Below, piece after piece: positions 12,539 to 24,813 of a stretch of DNA of 64,000 bases (the first letter of the stretch is position 1; the number at the start of each line of letters is the position of its first letter). The DNA lies in contig NC_050473.1 of the NCBI RefSeq assembly GCF_013373865.1, positions 14,578,783 through 14,642,782 on the forward strand. The letters run 5' to 3'. Source of the stretch: Monomorium pharaonis (Eukaryota > Arthropoda > Insecta > Hymenoptera > Formicidae). Below the pieces are notes generated by a model. The model saw nothing but the letters and a program-made list of their open reading frames with translations. It was not told where the DNA came from and did no database searches. The position numbers and the translations under genes are program-made.

Positions 12539-12699
12539 AAAAAAGTCGAAATTTTGGATAAAGAATCTTACTACAAAAAAAGATTAACATCAGAAATGCT
12601 TCATATAAAAAAACAAAGAGCCTCAATAAACAAAATAACACGGAATATTTACCGAACATCTATTTATCAATTATAGAAACATTATCAACTGCTTAGCAT

Positions 12700-14660
12700 T
12701 ATTCCTTGTCTTAATCGCAAGTTTTTTAGTTTTGTTTTTTCAACTAATTATTAATTCAATGTAAGAGCCCACGGCCCACAGGCAATACATATTTATATAT
12801 TAAAATTAATAATATTTTTATCATAAAAATCACAATGTTAAATGTACATGTTATTATAAAATAAATGAGAATAAACAAATAAGCAAAAAAAAACTTGTTT
12901 ATTATTTATAAATTATTTTTGCTTCGGTAATTGATTTTAACAAGCAATTATTAACTTGTGAATTATATATATATATAGTTTCTGCAAAAAACAATGTCGT
13001 GTATATGAAGAAGCAGGGAGGAAGGATAAAAGTTAAGCTTCTCATACATAGATTCAATGATAGAGAGTCTCGGGATAAAATTCTTTGTGTCAAAGGCGGC
13101 TTCGAAGTTCGTTGTTTGTTTGTTAGCCGTGAAAGCTGCTCTCTTTCTCTCTCTTTTTCTCTTTCTTTTTTCCGCTGACCGTTCTGGTGAAAGAAAACAT
13201 GAAGTACGATGCTCTTATATCGGGAGATCGACCTAACCCTATCTTGTAACGTCAATATCAATTTATTTTGGATCCGTGAGTTCCCGTAGCACGAATCGAT
13301 CCCCACGTTTATATCGATTCTTGTAAAATAAGTCGAAGTTGAACGACAACGCGTGAGCTCGCGAGAATCCAACGTTAGCCATCTATCCGGGTAAACATTA
13401 TTACGTTTCCGCGCAGAAATCCGACCATCACGCTGCGGTTTATCGTCTCGTTATTACTAGATACGATCAACCCTTCATCCACGACGATCCACAACTTAAG
13501 GCCAATATCGAGTTATTAGATATTCATATGACACATAACGGTATACGCCACGTGGAATATTGAGAGAACCCTCGCAGGCTTCAAGATAGGTATCAATTAC
13601 GTGTTCATAGGTTTTATGAGTGAGGATTTAACCGTATAGCGAGTACCCGATATTGATCGAAAGTGATACGAAGATAATGGCTGACAAGAAAGATCACCAC
13701 TTTCAACAGACTTGAGAGGGATTAACGAGAAATCGATGGCAATTGTCTAGTGCTATCTTCTCAAATAAAGTAAGTGCGTTCAAGCATCGTTTATCTTCGA
13801 TTTCAACGTGTGTAACGATTTAATTGCACCGTAAGTGTGAAGCTCTATATATTTTTTCTTGGCCCTTATTAGTCTTAAAATTTTTGATTATAATTTAACA
13901 AAGATTAAAAGTTTTTAATGTAGAACACATAAGACACATTTCTATAAAAAAAATTACGTATACATAAACAGATAATATTTAATAAGAGGGAATTAAAAAG
14001 CGTATAATTTGGCTAATGTTTATCACATAAATTTAAAAGTTAAAACTAATATATGATCGTGCACGGCATCTGTTTCATATACATGTATAAAATTGGAATT
14101 TGTAAACAGATATCTATAATATTCATGCGCATCGTAAATGTGTGGTGAGTTTCATACGTAAAACCACAATTACGTTTAGAATTTAATGAATTTACCCATA
14201 ACGCATATTCGCTTATGTCGGAATGTGCAGTTAGTAGTACAAGTGACGCGTCGTTTCTCTCAGTATTTGGCGGAACAATGGAGCGTGTGTTCCTAAACCT
14301 AAATCTAAGAACCGAGAGAACAAAAGCTCACTTATGGCACCAACAATAAGATCTCATGCCAGACAGTTTAGTAACTTTGATAATTATAAAACATTAACGG
14401 ATATATCTGAGTTTTCTCGATCTTTTTAATCAGCCGATTATTTTATCTATGTAAAATTCACTAATTTTTTTATTTTTTACCTTGAATATGTCATAAGGCT
14501 TGATCACCCTGCAAAGAATGTAATTTCGGCAAACAAGTTGCGTCAAAGAAAAAAAAAGATAAAAAATTAGGAGGAATTAATCTTTGATTTTAATAAAATA
14601 ATTTAAAGTGTTAACTTTCCAATAATTTAAAATATTTTTGTATACGCGGTATTTCTTATA
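12700..14660. other. Non-coding stretch between two element relics
   Basis: No supported gene. The minus-strand frame at 12902-13372 crosses a CT-rich tract at 13138-13170 and shows no domain. The part at 13080-13800 is somewhat richer in GC than its flanks, but no splice pair or conserved motif was found. Confidence 0.5.
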
Positions 14661-14666
14661 ATCATT

Positions 14667-14970
14667 GTACAATATTTTAATGCAATCTAGCATATAATAT
14701 ATTAGCCGTATAATTAGGTAGCAACATCCGTGCTGAGAAGGGGAAAGGGCTTCGGACGCCTAACCGAACCCTCGAAAAGCGTCGGTCAATTTTAGTCACT
14801 CGGTCGAAGAAATAAGACGCGCGTTGGACACGTGGTCGAGGGATGCCTCGAGGTTTCTCTTTGTACTCTTCGTAATATTGTAACCATTTTGTAACATCAA
14901 AATCATTTTGAAAATTAAAACTGTCATTACGAAATAAGTGGTAATATGATACCATCCTATTTTTCCACAC
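14667..14970 (+). mobile_element. Possible 5' LTR of the gag-bearing retrotransposon
   Basis: A block of about 300 bases starting TGTA and ending near CACA directly upstream of the gag remnant. It has a GC-rich middle and an AT-rich distal part, a layout usual for an LTR. No second copy was found downstream and no convincing tRNA primer-binding site follows, so the boundaries are guesses. The minus-strand open frame over this block is taken as a chance frame. Confidence 0.25.
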
Positions 14971-15100
14971 AATTTTGGGAGTTCGCAGCTGGAATTACGA
15001 GAGTATCAATGAGAAAAGAAAGATGAAGTTGGAAAATGGCAGAAAACAACGGCCAAGCGCAGAGAAACGATAACAGGAGGCACTTAATACGACAGAATCA

Positions 15101-15903
15101 ATGACAATAGCCCAGTTGAAAGACGAACTAAAACGATGTAAGTTGAAGACAGAAAACAAGGCGGATCTTGTTGAACGGCAGCGATGTTTCTCGAAGACCA
15201 AAGAAACGAAGACGAAGACGTTGACGACGATGATGAGCACGAATCACAAAGATGACAGCGAATCTGAGTCCAACGATGAATCGTAAGATGACGAACAACG
15301 ACGACCATCCCATTCTGTCGATACCACGCCGACAGAAAAGATGCCTACTAACCTTTAAAGACGTTGAATTCTCTAGGCACGTTTAACGGCAAGTAAAACA
15401 ACGGATTAAAGACTTCGACGAGATAGCAACTCTGTGTCAATGGAACGATGTACAGAAGACGATCTACACGAAGAAACTCCTTCGAGGGTCAGCGAAATTA
15501 TTCGTGAAGTACGAGGCGAGAGGGAAGACATGGAGAGACACGAATTCGCCCAGAAGATTGACAGCCACAACGTGCACTCTCAGCTACGAAGAAAGAAGGC
15601 CGACGAGACATATCAGGAATACTGCTACAGGATGGAGATCGCTCCCGGGACAAAAATCGAGGTCATGGTAGTAATTCAGTACCATCAATTCATGTAATAG
15701 ACGGCATTAACGACGATGAGATAAATAAGGTTAGTTTATATGGCGCGAAAAGTATTTCTGAATTGAAACGCAAGTTAGAGATATACGAAACAATGAAAGC
15801 TAAATCGAAGTATACCAAAACGGACAATAAGAAAAAAAAACCAGAGCGATCCGAAGCCGATAAACAAGATGTTAAACGTTGCTATAATTGCGGAAATAAT
15901 TTA
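15101..15903 (+). pseudogene. Frameshifted gag remnant of an LTR retrotransposon
   Basis: Capsid-like sequence is spread over three frames. An N-terminal SAP-like start reads MTIAQLKDELKRCKLK (15101-15286). Capsid core pieces follow: RIKDFDEIATLCQWNDVQK and LLRGSAKLFVKYEARGKTW (about 15400-15530), then RRKKADETYQEYCYRM (15590-15640), then IDGINDDEINKVSLYGAK (about 15700-15755). A basic linker leads to the beginning of a CCHC zinc knuckle (KRCYNCGN, about 15876-15900), after which homology stops. This is the gag organisation of Ty3/gypsy-type insect elements: capsid, lysine-rich spacer, zinc knuckle. No protease or pol follows. The copy is truncated within the zinc knuckle and carries at least two frameshifts. 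Confidence 0.8.
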
Positions 15904-17185
15904 ATTTAAAACAATACGGAGGCAGTATATATGTTACAATTACGACAAAAATCTTAAATTGCATCTGCGATGTTAAAGTGAATTTATTTAAGAAAGTGCA
16001 TTTTATAAAAAAGAAAAAGAGAAAAAGCAGACTGCGCCATTTTCTGAAGATACGGAGTCCCGCATGCAAAATATGGATATAAAAATGCGCATCGAATGAA
16101 AAAAGCAAAACACATCTATGTATACGGAAATTCTTTTTCGAGGCTTTCTTTGAACGTCGACGGTCGCTCGGAATAAAGTCGACGGTGCAACTTGCAGCTT
16201 GGCCTGTGGCATTATATTTCTACAGAAAAAGAGTTCGGCGTAAGATTTTTTTTTGGAATATCCGATAGTAAACGAGCAAAAAATTTTTAATACAAAAGAT
16301 TTACGTATGCGATCATGAATGATGTTCAAAACTATAAAAATTTATTATCAAAGTACTTTCTCGCTTTGATTCGCATGTATCTCTGTATTTATAAGTGTCA
16401 TGCAACTCATAAATACTTCACTGATAGAAAAACATCCAGAAAGTTTAAAGAAATTCTTTATTTCAAGAAGTTCTTTATTTAATAGTTTAAAAATATAAAT
16501 TATTAAATTATCTTTACATATTCTAACTAATAAGAATTAAATTTGTTAACGCAGGATATTCTAAAATCTTCAAAGAAATTAAGTTTCACGATTGTTGCAT
16601 TTGTTTTATCGCTGCTATGTCGAAATTATCGTTAGTCGAATAAACTATAAAAAAGATAGAGTCATTCGTGTTTTTCTTTTTCCAATTATCATTAGATTGT
16701 TAAAGACCGTGATGTTGCTGAAGCACGCTGCCATAAAATTTCCGACACACATTGTACCAGTGTTTACGCTAGATCGTGGCTGGGTAGAAGCAAGTGCAAT
16801 GTCCGCTGTAGTCGTCTATAATAAACGAGCTGTCCCGAAGAACAATACAAATTATCCAACGACCATGGTCTTCCGTATCATTACCCCGAAATTGGCTTGT
16901 TTTATCTCCTAAATACGCCTTCAGAATGGCCCGTAGATACCACGTCACGATTCAGAATCCAACCGCGCACGTTGGTGTTCAACTTTGCACGGGCACAAAC
17001 TTTGATACCGCGCAACCCGATGATATTGTCGTTTTGAATCAACGTGCAGATTAATGCAGGACTGAACTCCTCCCGCGAATTCATATACATATTTGGTATA
17101 TACATTTTGCCGTATATTTATTTTAAAAAAATGTACACTTTGATTAAATTAATATGCCTTAAGTTTTTAACCTTTTTTTTAATGT

Positions 17186-17197
17186 CGCGCGCGCGCA

Positions 17198-17243
<46 letters not shown>
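17186..17243. repeat. Compound (CG)n-(TG)n microsatellite
   Basis: A short CG/GC run (17186-17196) followed after a few bases by about 20 TG units (17203-17243). It gives a Val-Cys run in one plus frame and a His-Thr run on the minus strand; both are artefacts of the repeat. Confidence 0.95.
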
Positions 17244-17244
<1 letters not shown>

Positions 17245-20200
17245 AACGTACGTTCTGCTGAAATTTTATTTGTATTTCGCATATATACAATATGTATGAA
17301 GCCAGAATAATCGGAAGATTTTCGAGTCTTCTGTAAGATACACGAAAAGAATGATTTTGCTAAAAGATCTGAACGTTTAGCTAGGTACAAATCTGAAAAT
17401 TATTTTAATAATATAACAAAATTATTTGCAGATCTGTATTTATATATAGTAAAATTATACTTTATAAATATTTTCTTGTATCGAGTATTGAAACTTTTTT
17501 CTCATTGCAGTACATGAATTAATAATATTTTTAATTGTATATTAATAATATCATTGATTTGACTTAGCTATTGAATAAACAGACATTAACAATATATTTT
17601 ATAATGTACTTGATAAATGTTATTGATCAAAAATTGAAGTAATAAAACAAAATATAGTTGAATCGAACTATGTCTGTAAATTTTCTTGCGAATTGTTTCG
17701 GAGTTGAGTTGCTCATTAATCTTCTATCTTATGTTTTATCAACGAGCTACGCCAAAGAAAGTAGAATATCTTAAAGTATTCATAGGATATTCGAACTCAA
17801 ATATTGTCTCGCCAGATAACCGTTTCTCGCAACCGTTAAATTTCGAGCCGAACTCGCCCTTACCCTCGCCCTCGCCTGTCCACCCCGTTTTGTCCACTAC
17901 TACTTATCTGCCTCCAGATTACCGTGACTATTGGCTGGCCATCTTGCGCGAGGCATTCTAGGAGCAGAGAAGTAACAAGGGCGACTCGGGATGGAAGTCG
18001 CTTGTACTTTCGATCAGCGTAGAAATCTCTTTCTCGTCTCCTGCGCTCTACGTTCGTCGAGATAAGAGCATAAGACTTTAGTAATCCACCTGGAAAAGCG
18101 GCTGTACAGATATATATACGGCTGCAACAACGCGAGTGCTCGCTTCGGAAAGGCAGCCTTAATACCCGCGGGAGCTTGTCGTCTCGCACTGCTACCTGAA
18201 ATCGGCCTGATTCTATTTAGAAATATGCGTCACGATGTGTTTTTCACGTGTGATACTCTTTTACCACCGCGCGCTACCTGCACGTGGTATCCCTTTTAAA
18301 CCGCCGGGAGTCTCCCGGATTTATGCAGCCAGCAGAAGTGCATAATAATTCTTAATCTTTAAGGTTGCATACCCAAGAGAGAAAGGCACAGTAGATGGAA
18401 TGTCTGTCAGTAACTAAAAATTTTTTTGCAGATTTGTAACATAATGTTTACAAGTTTTCATCATGTTTTTTTTTCCCCCCCCAAGAAAATGGGCGGCGTA
18501 AGGTTATTTAGAGGAAAACGAATTAAGGAAACTTGTTAGTTGTGAATTACGCGTTGAACGATTCGATTTGAACGAGTTCATCGGATATCGAGCGCGGGTA
18601 GGCTCTCAGTCCATAGTTAGAATCTCGAAATAACAGCATCTAAGGTAAGAACGATGTAGAAACATCGTAACATTGCGAACGGAGGTATCTGAGGAAGCGG
18701 CTGAGATCGGTGGAGAGTCAAGAACTTTCAAGCAAGAAAACGTATAAAGAAGTTTCAAAGAGGAAAACTTGAAAGGATCGCATCGATGGTTCGCGGGACG
18801 TTCTAATAGAAGTAGGCGAAAACGCGCGCGAGAGAAACTCTGATAGAAATCGAGTAAAAAGATCAACGGAGAAAAGTGAAACAGAAAAATAGCATGGACA
18901 AGCACCAATAATAGTCGGGAGGGCTCCGAAATGTCGATTCTACTCGAGTTACGATGATACATTATGACGTTTACAGTTTTTGCACCTACGTATCTACGTG
19001 AATATCTGTAGACGCGTGATATAAAAATATTAGATAATTAGTTTCAGCGTGATTGACTTACAAAGTAGTATACCAGAATTTTCCATAAAAAGAAGATAAG
19101 GTTTAATATCTGATACATTTAATATCAAAACTGTTCGCACTTTTGCATGTATTGTATATATAAAGGTATAACCAACACTGAACTTGAAACCATTGAAACT
19201 TGCCAACTCCAAAGATTGAGGAATTACGATAATCCTGTGAACGATTCACTTTCATGTTTCTCATGTAATTGTTGTTGTTCGGCAATAATCGTTTGCACGT
19301 AACACGTGAGGCTAACTTATCTGGTATTAAAACAAAAACGAGCGCTAATACGGACACTGCATATGACTGCCTCTCGAAACTCGCAACAATCGTTGGAAAC
19401 AACAGGCTGAAGTATTTATAACGACCTCAGGATTGCAGTGCCTGCACTGCTTTTCAAACAACTTGCTAAGCACTCGACGTCGAATAACGGGCTGCGAATC
19501 GATACGAAGAAACACGCTGCGCACGAATGAAAAAGTCGCAAAAGTATGACGAGTCATGACGTTATTTGCGTGCCACTAAATCTTTTTTCTTTTATAAGGT
19601 GCGTGATATTGAACTAAAAATGTCCCGTCCTCATAAAAAATGTTATAAAAATATTTGAAACATTGTGTAGTTTAAAAACTCAATGGTACATGGAACGTTT
19701 GTATTAAAAAATTTTTTTCTCTATATTATTTAAGCAATTTCATAAAAGTGTGACGTTTACTCGGGAACAAATTACTCGGGACATTAAACGATATGAAATG
19801 CAGAGGTAGTAGACAAAGTGGTGTAAGGCAAAAAGCGAGAGTTTTACACGAGCCATCTCACAAAGTCGATCTGTGCGTTGCAGGAATTGCAAGATCTCAA
19901 CTTTTACTATGAAACGAGCCAACGCAACTTTGAAGTTATGCAGTCGATTATGAAATTCTCGTGATGCGTCTATTCGAGTATAACACCCGCGGAAAGCGTG
20001 TTTCCAACTTCTTCCGCATTCCACGAAATTATTTAACCGAATCAAAGAATTTAACTTTTCGCCTTTCACGGCTCGGGAAAATAATTTTCATCGCGATAAA
20101 TTAAAACGAAATTTATCCATAAGTCTTATGTATAATTAAAAAATAAATAAATATTTTTTATAAATACTCTTAATAATATTAGTCTTTCTTCATGTTTTAT

Positions 20201-23200
20201 ATCAAATCCAAATTAAATGAAACCAAGGGATTACAGTTTAAAGCAACAAGCTTAAATATATAACTTACCTAACTTATATATAACTCCAGTCTAATTCAAA
20301 TTCAATTTCTAACTCGGTTTAGATCTAATATAGACTCCCGATAGACTTTGGTATAAGGGTCGATATCTCGCAAGATGGTTCATCTAATGCTTGTTCTTGT
20401 AAAAGTAATATATAATTGTCGGACAATTTTTTTCAATTAGTTTTAAATAATTTGTAAAATTTAGTTTGAATTAATTATGTGACTGCGATACATAGATATA
20501 TAACACACAATGCAGTACTATATTATCCGAAATTAGTAACGCAATAATGAGAAAGCGATTACTAAAAATATTTCTATGTGGAAAGCGGATTTTACGAAGA
20601 CATTGATGAGAAATCGTATACCATCGTATTTGGTGAATACAAGGAGCTTTCTGGAAAGGATACAACGAACAAACCATCTCACATTCTTCTCAAGACTGTA
20701 TATCGGGCGAACGCGGTCTCCGCTCGTTGGAGCGTATCCGTTGAAATTCCCTGATGTGCTCCTTCTTCCTTCTTACTAGAAAAACCGGACGCTTGTCGAT
20801 TTATCGCCGACATATACCTTCCTAAACGAAGACGTTTGGGGAAACATTCGCGGTTCGTTGCGTACAAAACATCCGACGATGAGCACACAATACAACGCGC
20901 GCGCAACAAGAAATCAATGCTCAAGTAGCGGCCGTGTTTATGTATTATGATAGCAAATTTACAAAATTACCGGAATTATGACTTAAAATATAATATTTAT
21001 GAACAGTCAACTAATTACTAATCTATCTTCAAAGTTCTTAAACAAAAGATTAATTAATCTTTTTTATTTGTGCAATATTAATCTGCTCAATTTTTAATCA
21101 GAGCTGTTTTTGAAATTTAAAATAATCTGTAATTAGACTTTTTCTAAATTTTACGTAAAATTATTAAATAGAACAGAAGCGGAATACTATAAACAATGCG
21201 TGTAAAAAATAAACGAAGCTACTATGTTCTTATAAATATCGTGAAACAATCAATCAAATTCACGTAAAGCAAAGGCGAAAGGCGAAAAATTAAGTGTCTA
21301 ACCATGAGATCGATGCGTTACTCTCGACATTTATAAATAGTCTTAGGTATACAACGTTTATAGGACCCTTAAAAGCTCTCGGCATACATCTATTGACTTG
21401 CCAAACGGAAAGGACTTCCGAGGATCCTTCACACATTCTATTTATCCTCTTACGAGAATTTCGCAGAACAAACGTTGAAACACTCTTCCTTTCGTATATA
21501 TTTTAGAAGATATGCTTTCGCACGTGAGATTATACAAAGATAAATTTCAAATTTCAATCGCAAGAATTTTATTATTAATTCCACAGATGCAGTTGACGTG
21601 TCCGTCTGGTGCATCAGTGAGTGTAAATTTATATGTAAGTTAACACGAGGAACCAACTAATTTGTTTTTCATGATTTATCTTAGAGATAGATTTACGTTG
21701 AATTTATTTTGTGTCGGCAAATCGCCACACAGCGTAGACATTCTCAAAAGTGTTATTACGGGCGAATTCCAGATGGTACCTTCGCGGATCGATAAAGCAA
21801 TACATGTCTAGTCGTTGCAACAATAGCGGACTTCTGCGCGTCAGTTTAAGATTTAGAACCATACGCCTGGATAAACATCGCTATACACGTTCACCAGGCG
21901 CCGTGATAAAAAAAACGAAGGAGACCGGTAACGACTACATTTTCTCGTTCTATTTGTCGGCAGGACGCGGCACTGTCGATCGGAGAATGCCGCTACGTTT
22001 CCTCCAAACATATTTTCCTCTGGAGGAGAACTGTCGACATCCGGCTTTAATCGTTCGTACGAAATGGAGATGCGCAAAGAGCAAGGAAGAATGATTGAAA
22101 CAGGAAAGTTCGTATAATGTCTAGAGCTGTTGGGAGTTCGAAGAGATCGAGCACGATTATCGGGAATTCGAATAGGGACCCCAATAAATTATTTTAGACA
22201 GTCCAAAAAATTAAGCTAACGAGAAATAATATTGTTCTGTTTACAAGAAACTGATTTGATAAATTGATTTTTATATTAGTTTTTTAACTTTATATTTCGT
22301 AACTGTAACATATCGCGTTAAAAGCGATTGTAAGATAAAGATTTCAATTGTTAATATAGCAGTATCAGTCTAGTTCTATTTTTTCGGCAATAGAATGCGA
22401 TCCATCAGAGGATTAACCTAGCTGTCCAACCGGGAAAAGAACTTTAGGAACAAAAAAAAAGGGAACAACTGAAACAATACTGTAAATCTATGTCAGTCAC
22501 CGGGAAGGAAACGCGAAGCGCGACAAGATTGCACGTTAAAATAATACAAATTTTATCAAATTTGTTTAGCAATACGCGGTAATGGTAATCCGATGCATGC
22601 AAATTATTAAAGTTTCATCAAAAGTTAGAAATATTGTCGAAGAAGTATATCGTGGAATCTTTAACGTGACAAAAGCAATAAAGATGTGATAGGTTAAAAG
22701 TTTTAACGTAGGATATTAAGAGATACAATCGTACAACTCTCAGCGAAGTTCAGCAAGGAAGAAATGGAATTCTGCCAAGTTTAATTCTTTGACCTTTGCG
22801 CCGCCTATACCGCATAATTTTGCCTCGGGAGGTTGAAACGTCACATGCAACTGCATCCGTTCCGCGGTTTGTTTTCCTTTTTTTCACACTGCCCAAGAAA
22901 TATCTTTTCCGAGTCGGTCATGACAGCGACCACTCTGTTCTCTCTTATATTTCTCGCACCCCGCAGATCGGATTACTCGCTTTCGAAGTAATTAGAAGTT
23001 CGTCAGTTTCTTGTCAGCCCCATAATTAAAATCAGTCGGCGGCTTGAATTAAAATAATGAATAATTATTCGAAATTAGTTTTGCCCTCTTCTGCTTGGAA
23101 ATGTATGGCAGTGTAGCCGCCATGTTTGCGGAAAGTTTGCGGTTCTCGCAATGCACTCGACCGCAGTGCATCACACACAAATCGCGTGCATTTGAAGTGC

Positions 23201-24780
23201 GTTTCATTTGAAGATGCACTGTAACGTAATGTAACGAGCCTTGCATGAGGAAATTATCTTAATATTAATAAACTTAATGCAAGACATCATTTAAACATTT
23301 ATGTTATTAAATTAATAATAAATATCAAAAATATAATAGCCTTTTTGGATTTTTAACAATTTAGTGTTTTTAATATAAATGTGGAAGAAAACGATTTTAG
23401 GAAAATTCAGTGCACTACTTGTGTGTTTTGTAAACATGTATAAAAAAAAAAGTTGTGACTATAATGCAACAGGTCGCAGCATATACGATCTTCACTAAGA
23501 AATTGAGCAACGTGCAAGGCTTACGTACTTTATAATAAGACGGATTTTTGTTCAAAAAGACACAGATTTATCAAAGTCCATATCAATTTTCCGTATTCAA
23601 AAAAATACCAGCAAATCGCGTTTCGTTATACGTTGACTTATCGTTGAAATATGTTGCGTTTCACTTACAAATCGTTAGATTTGCGTGACATGAACGCGAA
23701 ACGTTGAAGTGCATTACAAAATTGTTCGTTGCTCGTTTACATCCACGGAAATTCCACTCGCGGAGCGTAACGTACCGCGACAGGGGAAACCACTGATTCG
23801 ACCATAACCCGCTAATTAAATCAGTTTTACAGGGCAAACCAGATTCATTACTAATGAACAGCGCGCGTAGACGGTGTAGTACATTTCGCAATTCCACTCA
23901 CGGTAATCGCTGGCGCAACAAAGCTGGCCCGTCACACGACGCGGACCCGTCGACAGGACGACACATTATACCTGTTGCGAGCTAATACTAATCAAATGAC
24001 ATAGCCTTTGCGCGAATCGAACGAAAGGAAGGCTTAATTGTTGAGCGTTACAGCGCGGAAAACGCTATTAAAAGCACTCGTAATATCCACATCAGTGGCG
24101 AGAGAATTGCGATAGAACGCGTGAGAGAAACGGAATATGTAATCAAGGAAAAAAAATTGTTCGGAATACCTGCAATTTGTTTGCCGTACGCATTCAGAAT
24201 ATTCAGTTTATTTTTATATTTAACAACTTCAGATTTCCACAACGCTCTACGCCTCTACGGCGTTGGAGTGTAACGAACACGCACGCGAGGCAGAACACGA
24301 AACTTCACGCCGAATAATGGACCTAATTTAATAAACGTTCGTGCCCCCCAGAGATAACATTGTAAGAGAAATGTCTTTCCCTCTCTCCACGTCGTTTTGT
24401 ATCTATTTGCTGTGCTTTCTTGTTCGTTCAGATATTATAAAGACGAATAGGCATTTATTTATCACAAGTATCCCCCCCAGGAATAATTCCGCTGTTAGTG
24501 AAACACTTGGCTCACAGAATTCCAATAGCCCTTCAAAGTGACCGTATTGCTCAATAGTGATAGCCAAATTCGTTACAGCGAACAGTAAACTATCCCGATT
24601 CGCTTATAGTAATTCAGTTACATGCGACTGAGCGTCGGACATACTTGTTATAAGTTCAATATAACTCGCTAAATGTAAATTGTCCAGATCCTAGAGAAAT
24701 CTGTGAACTAATCCTTAAACCCAGGCGCAACGTTGATGTGTCCTGTTGCAAGGCAATGCATGCAATATCTAGTTGTCGTT

Positions 24781-24813
24781 GAGAGCGAGAGAAAGAGAGA
24801 GAGAGAGAGAGAA
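24781..24813. repeat. (GA)n microsatellite
   Basis: Imperfect then perfect GA run within a purine-rich stretch that continues to about 24833. Confidence 0.9.

Larger units (their letters stand above)
10735..12690 (+). mobile_element. Degraded Penelope-like retroelement (RT plus GIY-YIG endonuclease)
   Basis: Pieces of one long protein are readable across all three plus frames, separated by stops and frameshifts. They run in the order expected of a Penelope-like element polyprotein. An N-terminal part reads WFINLSNTPIPDEVQ (10770 onward). The reverse transcriptase follows: LPRAYGFLKIHKPD and IVSSINSPLYNLATFLHK (11267-11385), a motif A equivalent SLNIISLFTNIP (about 11487-11525), a worn motif B (IPNFLIPFITPIVTDIIMQ) and motif C FRYVDNIL (about 11785). 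A connector (QKPTFLGRYLNFHSHHPII) leads to a GIY-YIG endonuclease region (HDCEASYISQTKR, 12395-12440) and the C-terminal RLTSEMLHIKKQ. Both catalytic aspartates of the RT are replaced by asparagine (motif A SLN, motif C YVDN). The copy is dead. Flanking terminal repeats were not found. Confidence 0.9.

Noticed and set aside
12902..13372. Minus-strand frame of 156 codons
   Set aside because: Includes a low-complexity Lys/Arg/Glu run from a CT-rich tract; no domain, no splice context.
17044..17390. Plus frame with a Val-Cys run and minus frame with a His-Thr run
   Set aside because: Direct translation of the (TG)n microsatellite.
18136..18160. GTGCTCGCTTCGG, resembling the 5' end of U6 snRNA
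   Set aside because: The match stops after 13 bases. The conserved U6 body (ACAGAGA box and the region that pairs with U4) and the 3' T run are absent.
18304..18318. CCGGGAGTCTCCCGG palindrome as a regulatory site
   Set aside because: A 15-base inverted repeat is not rare enough in 64 kb to claim a function; listed only in the region description.
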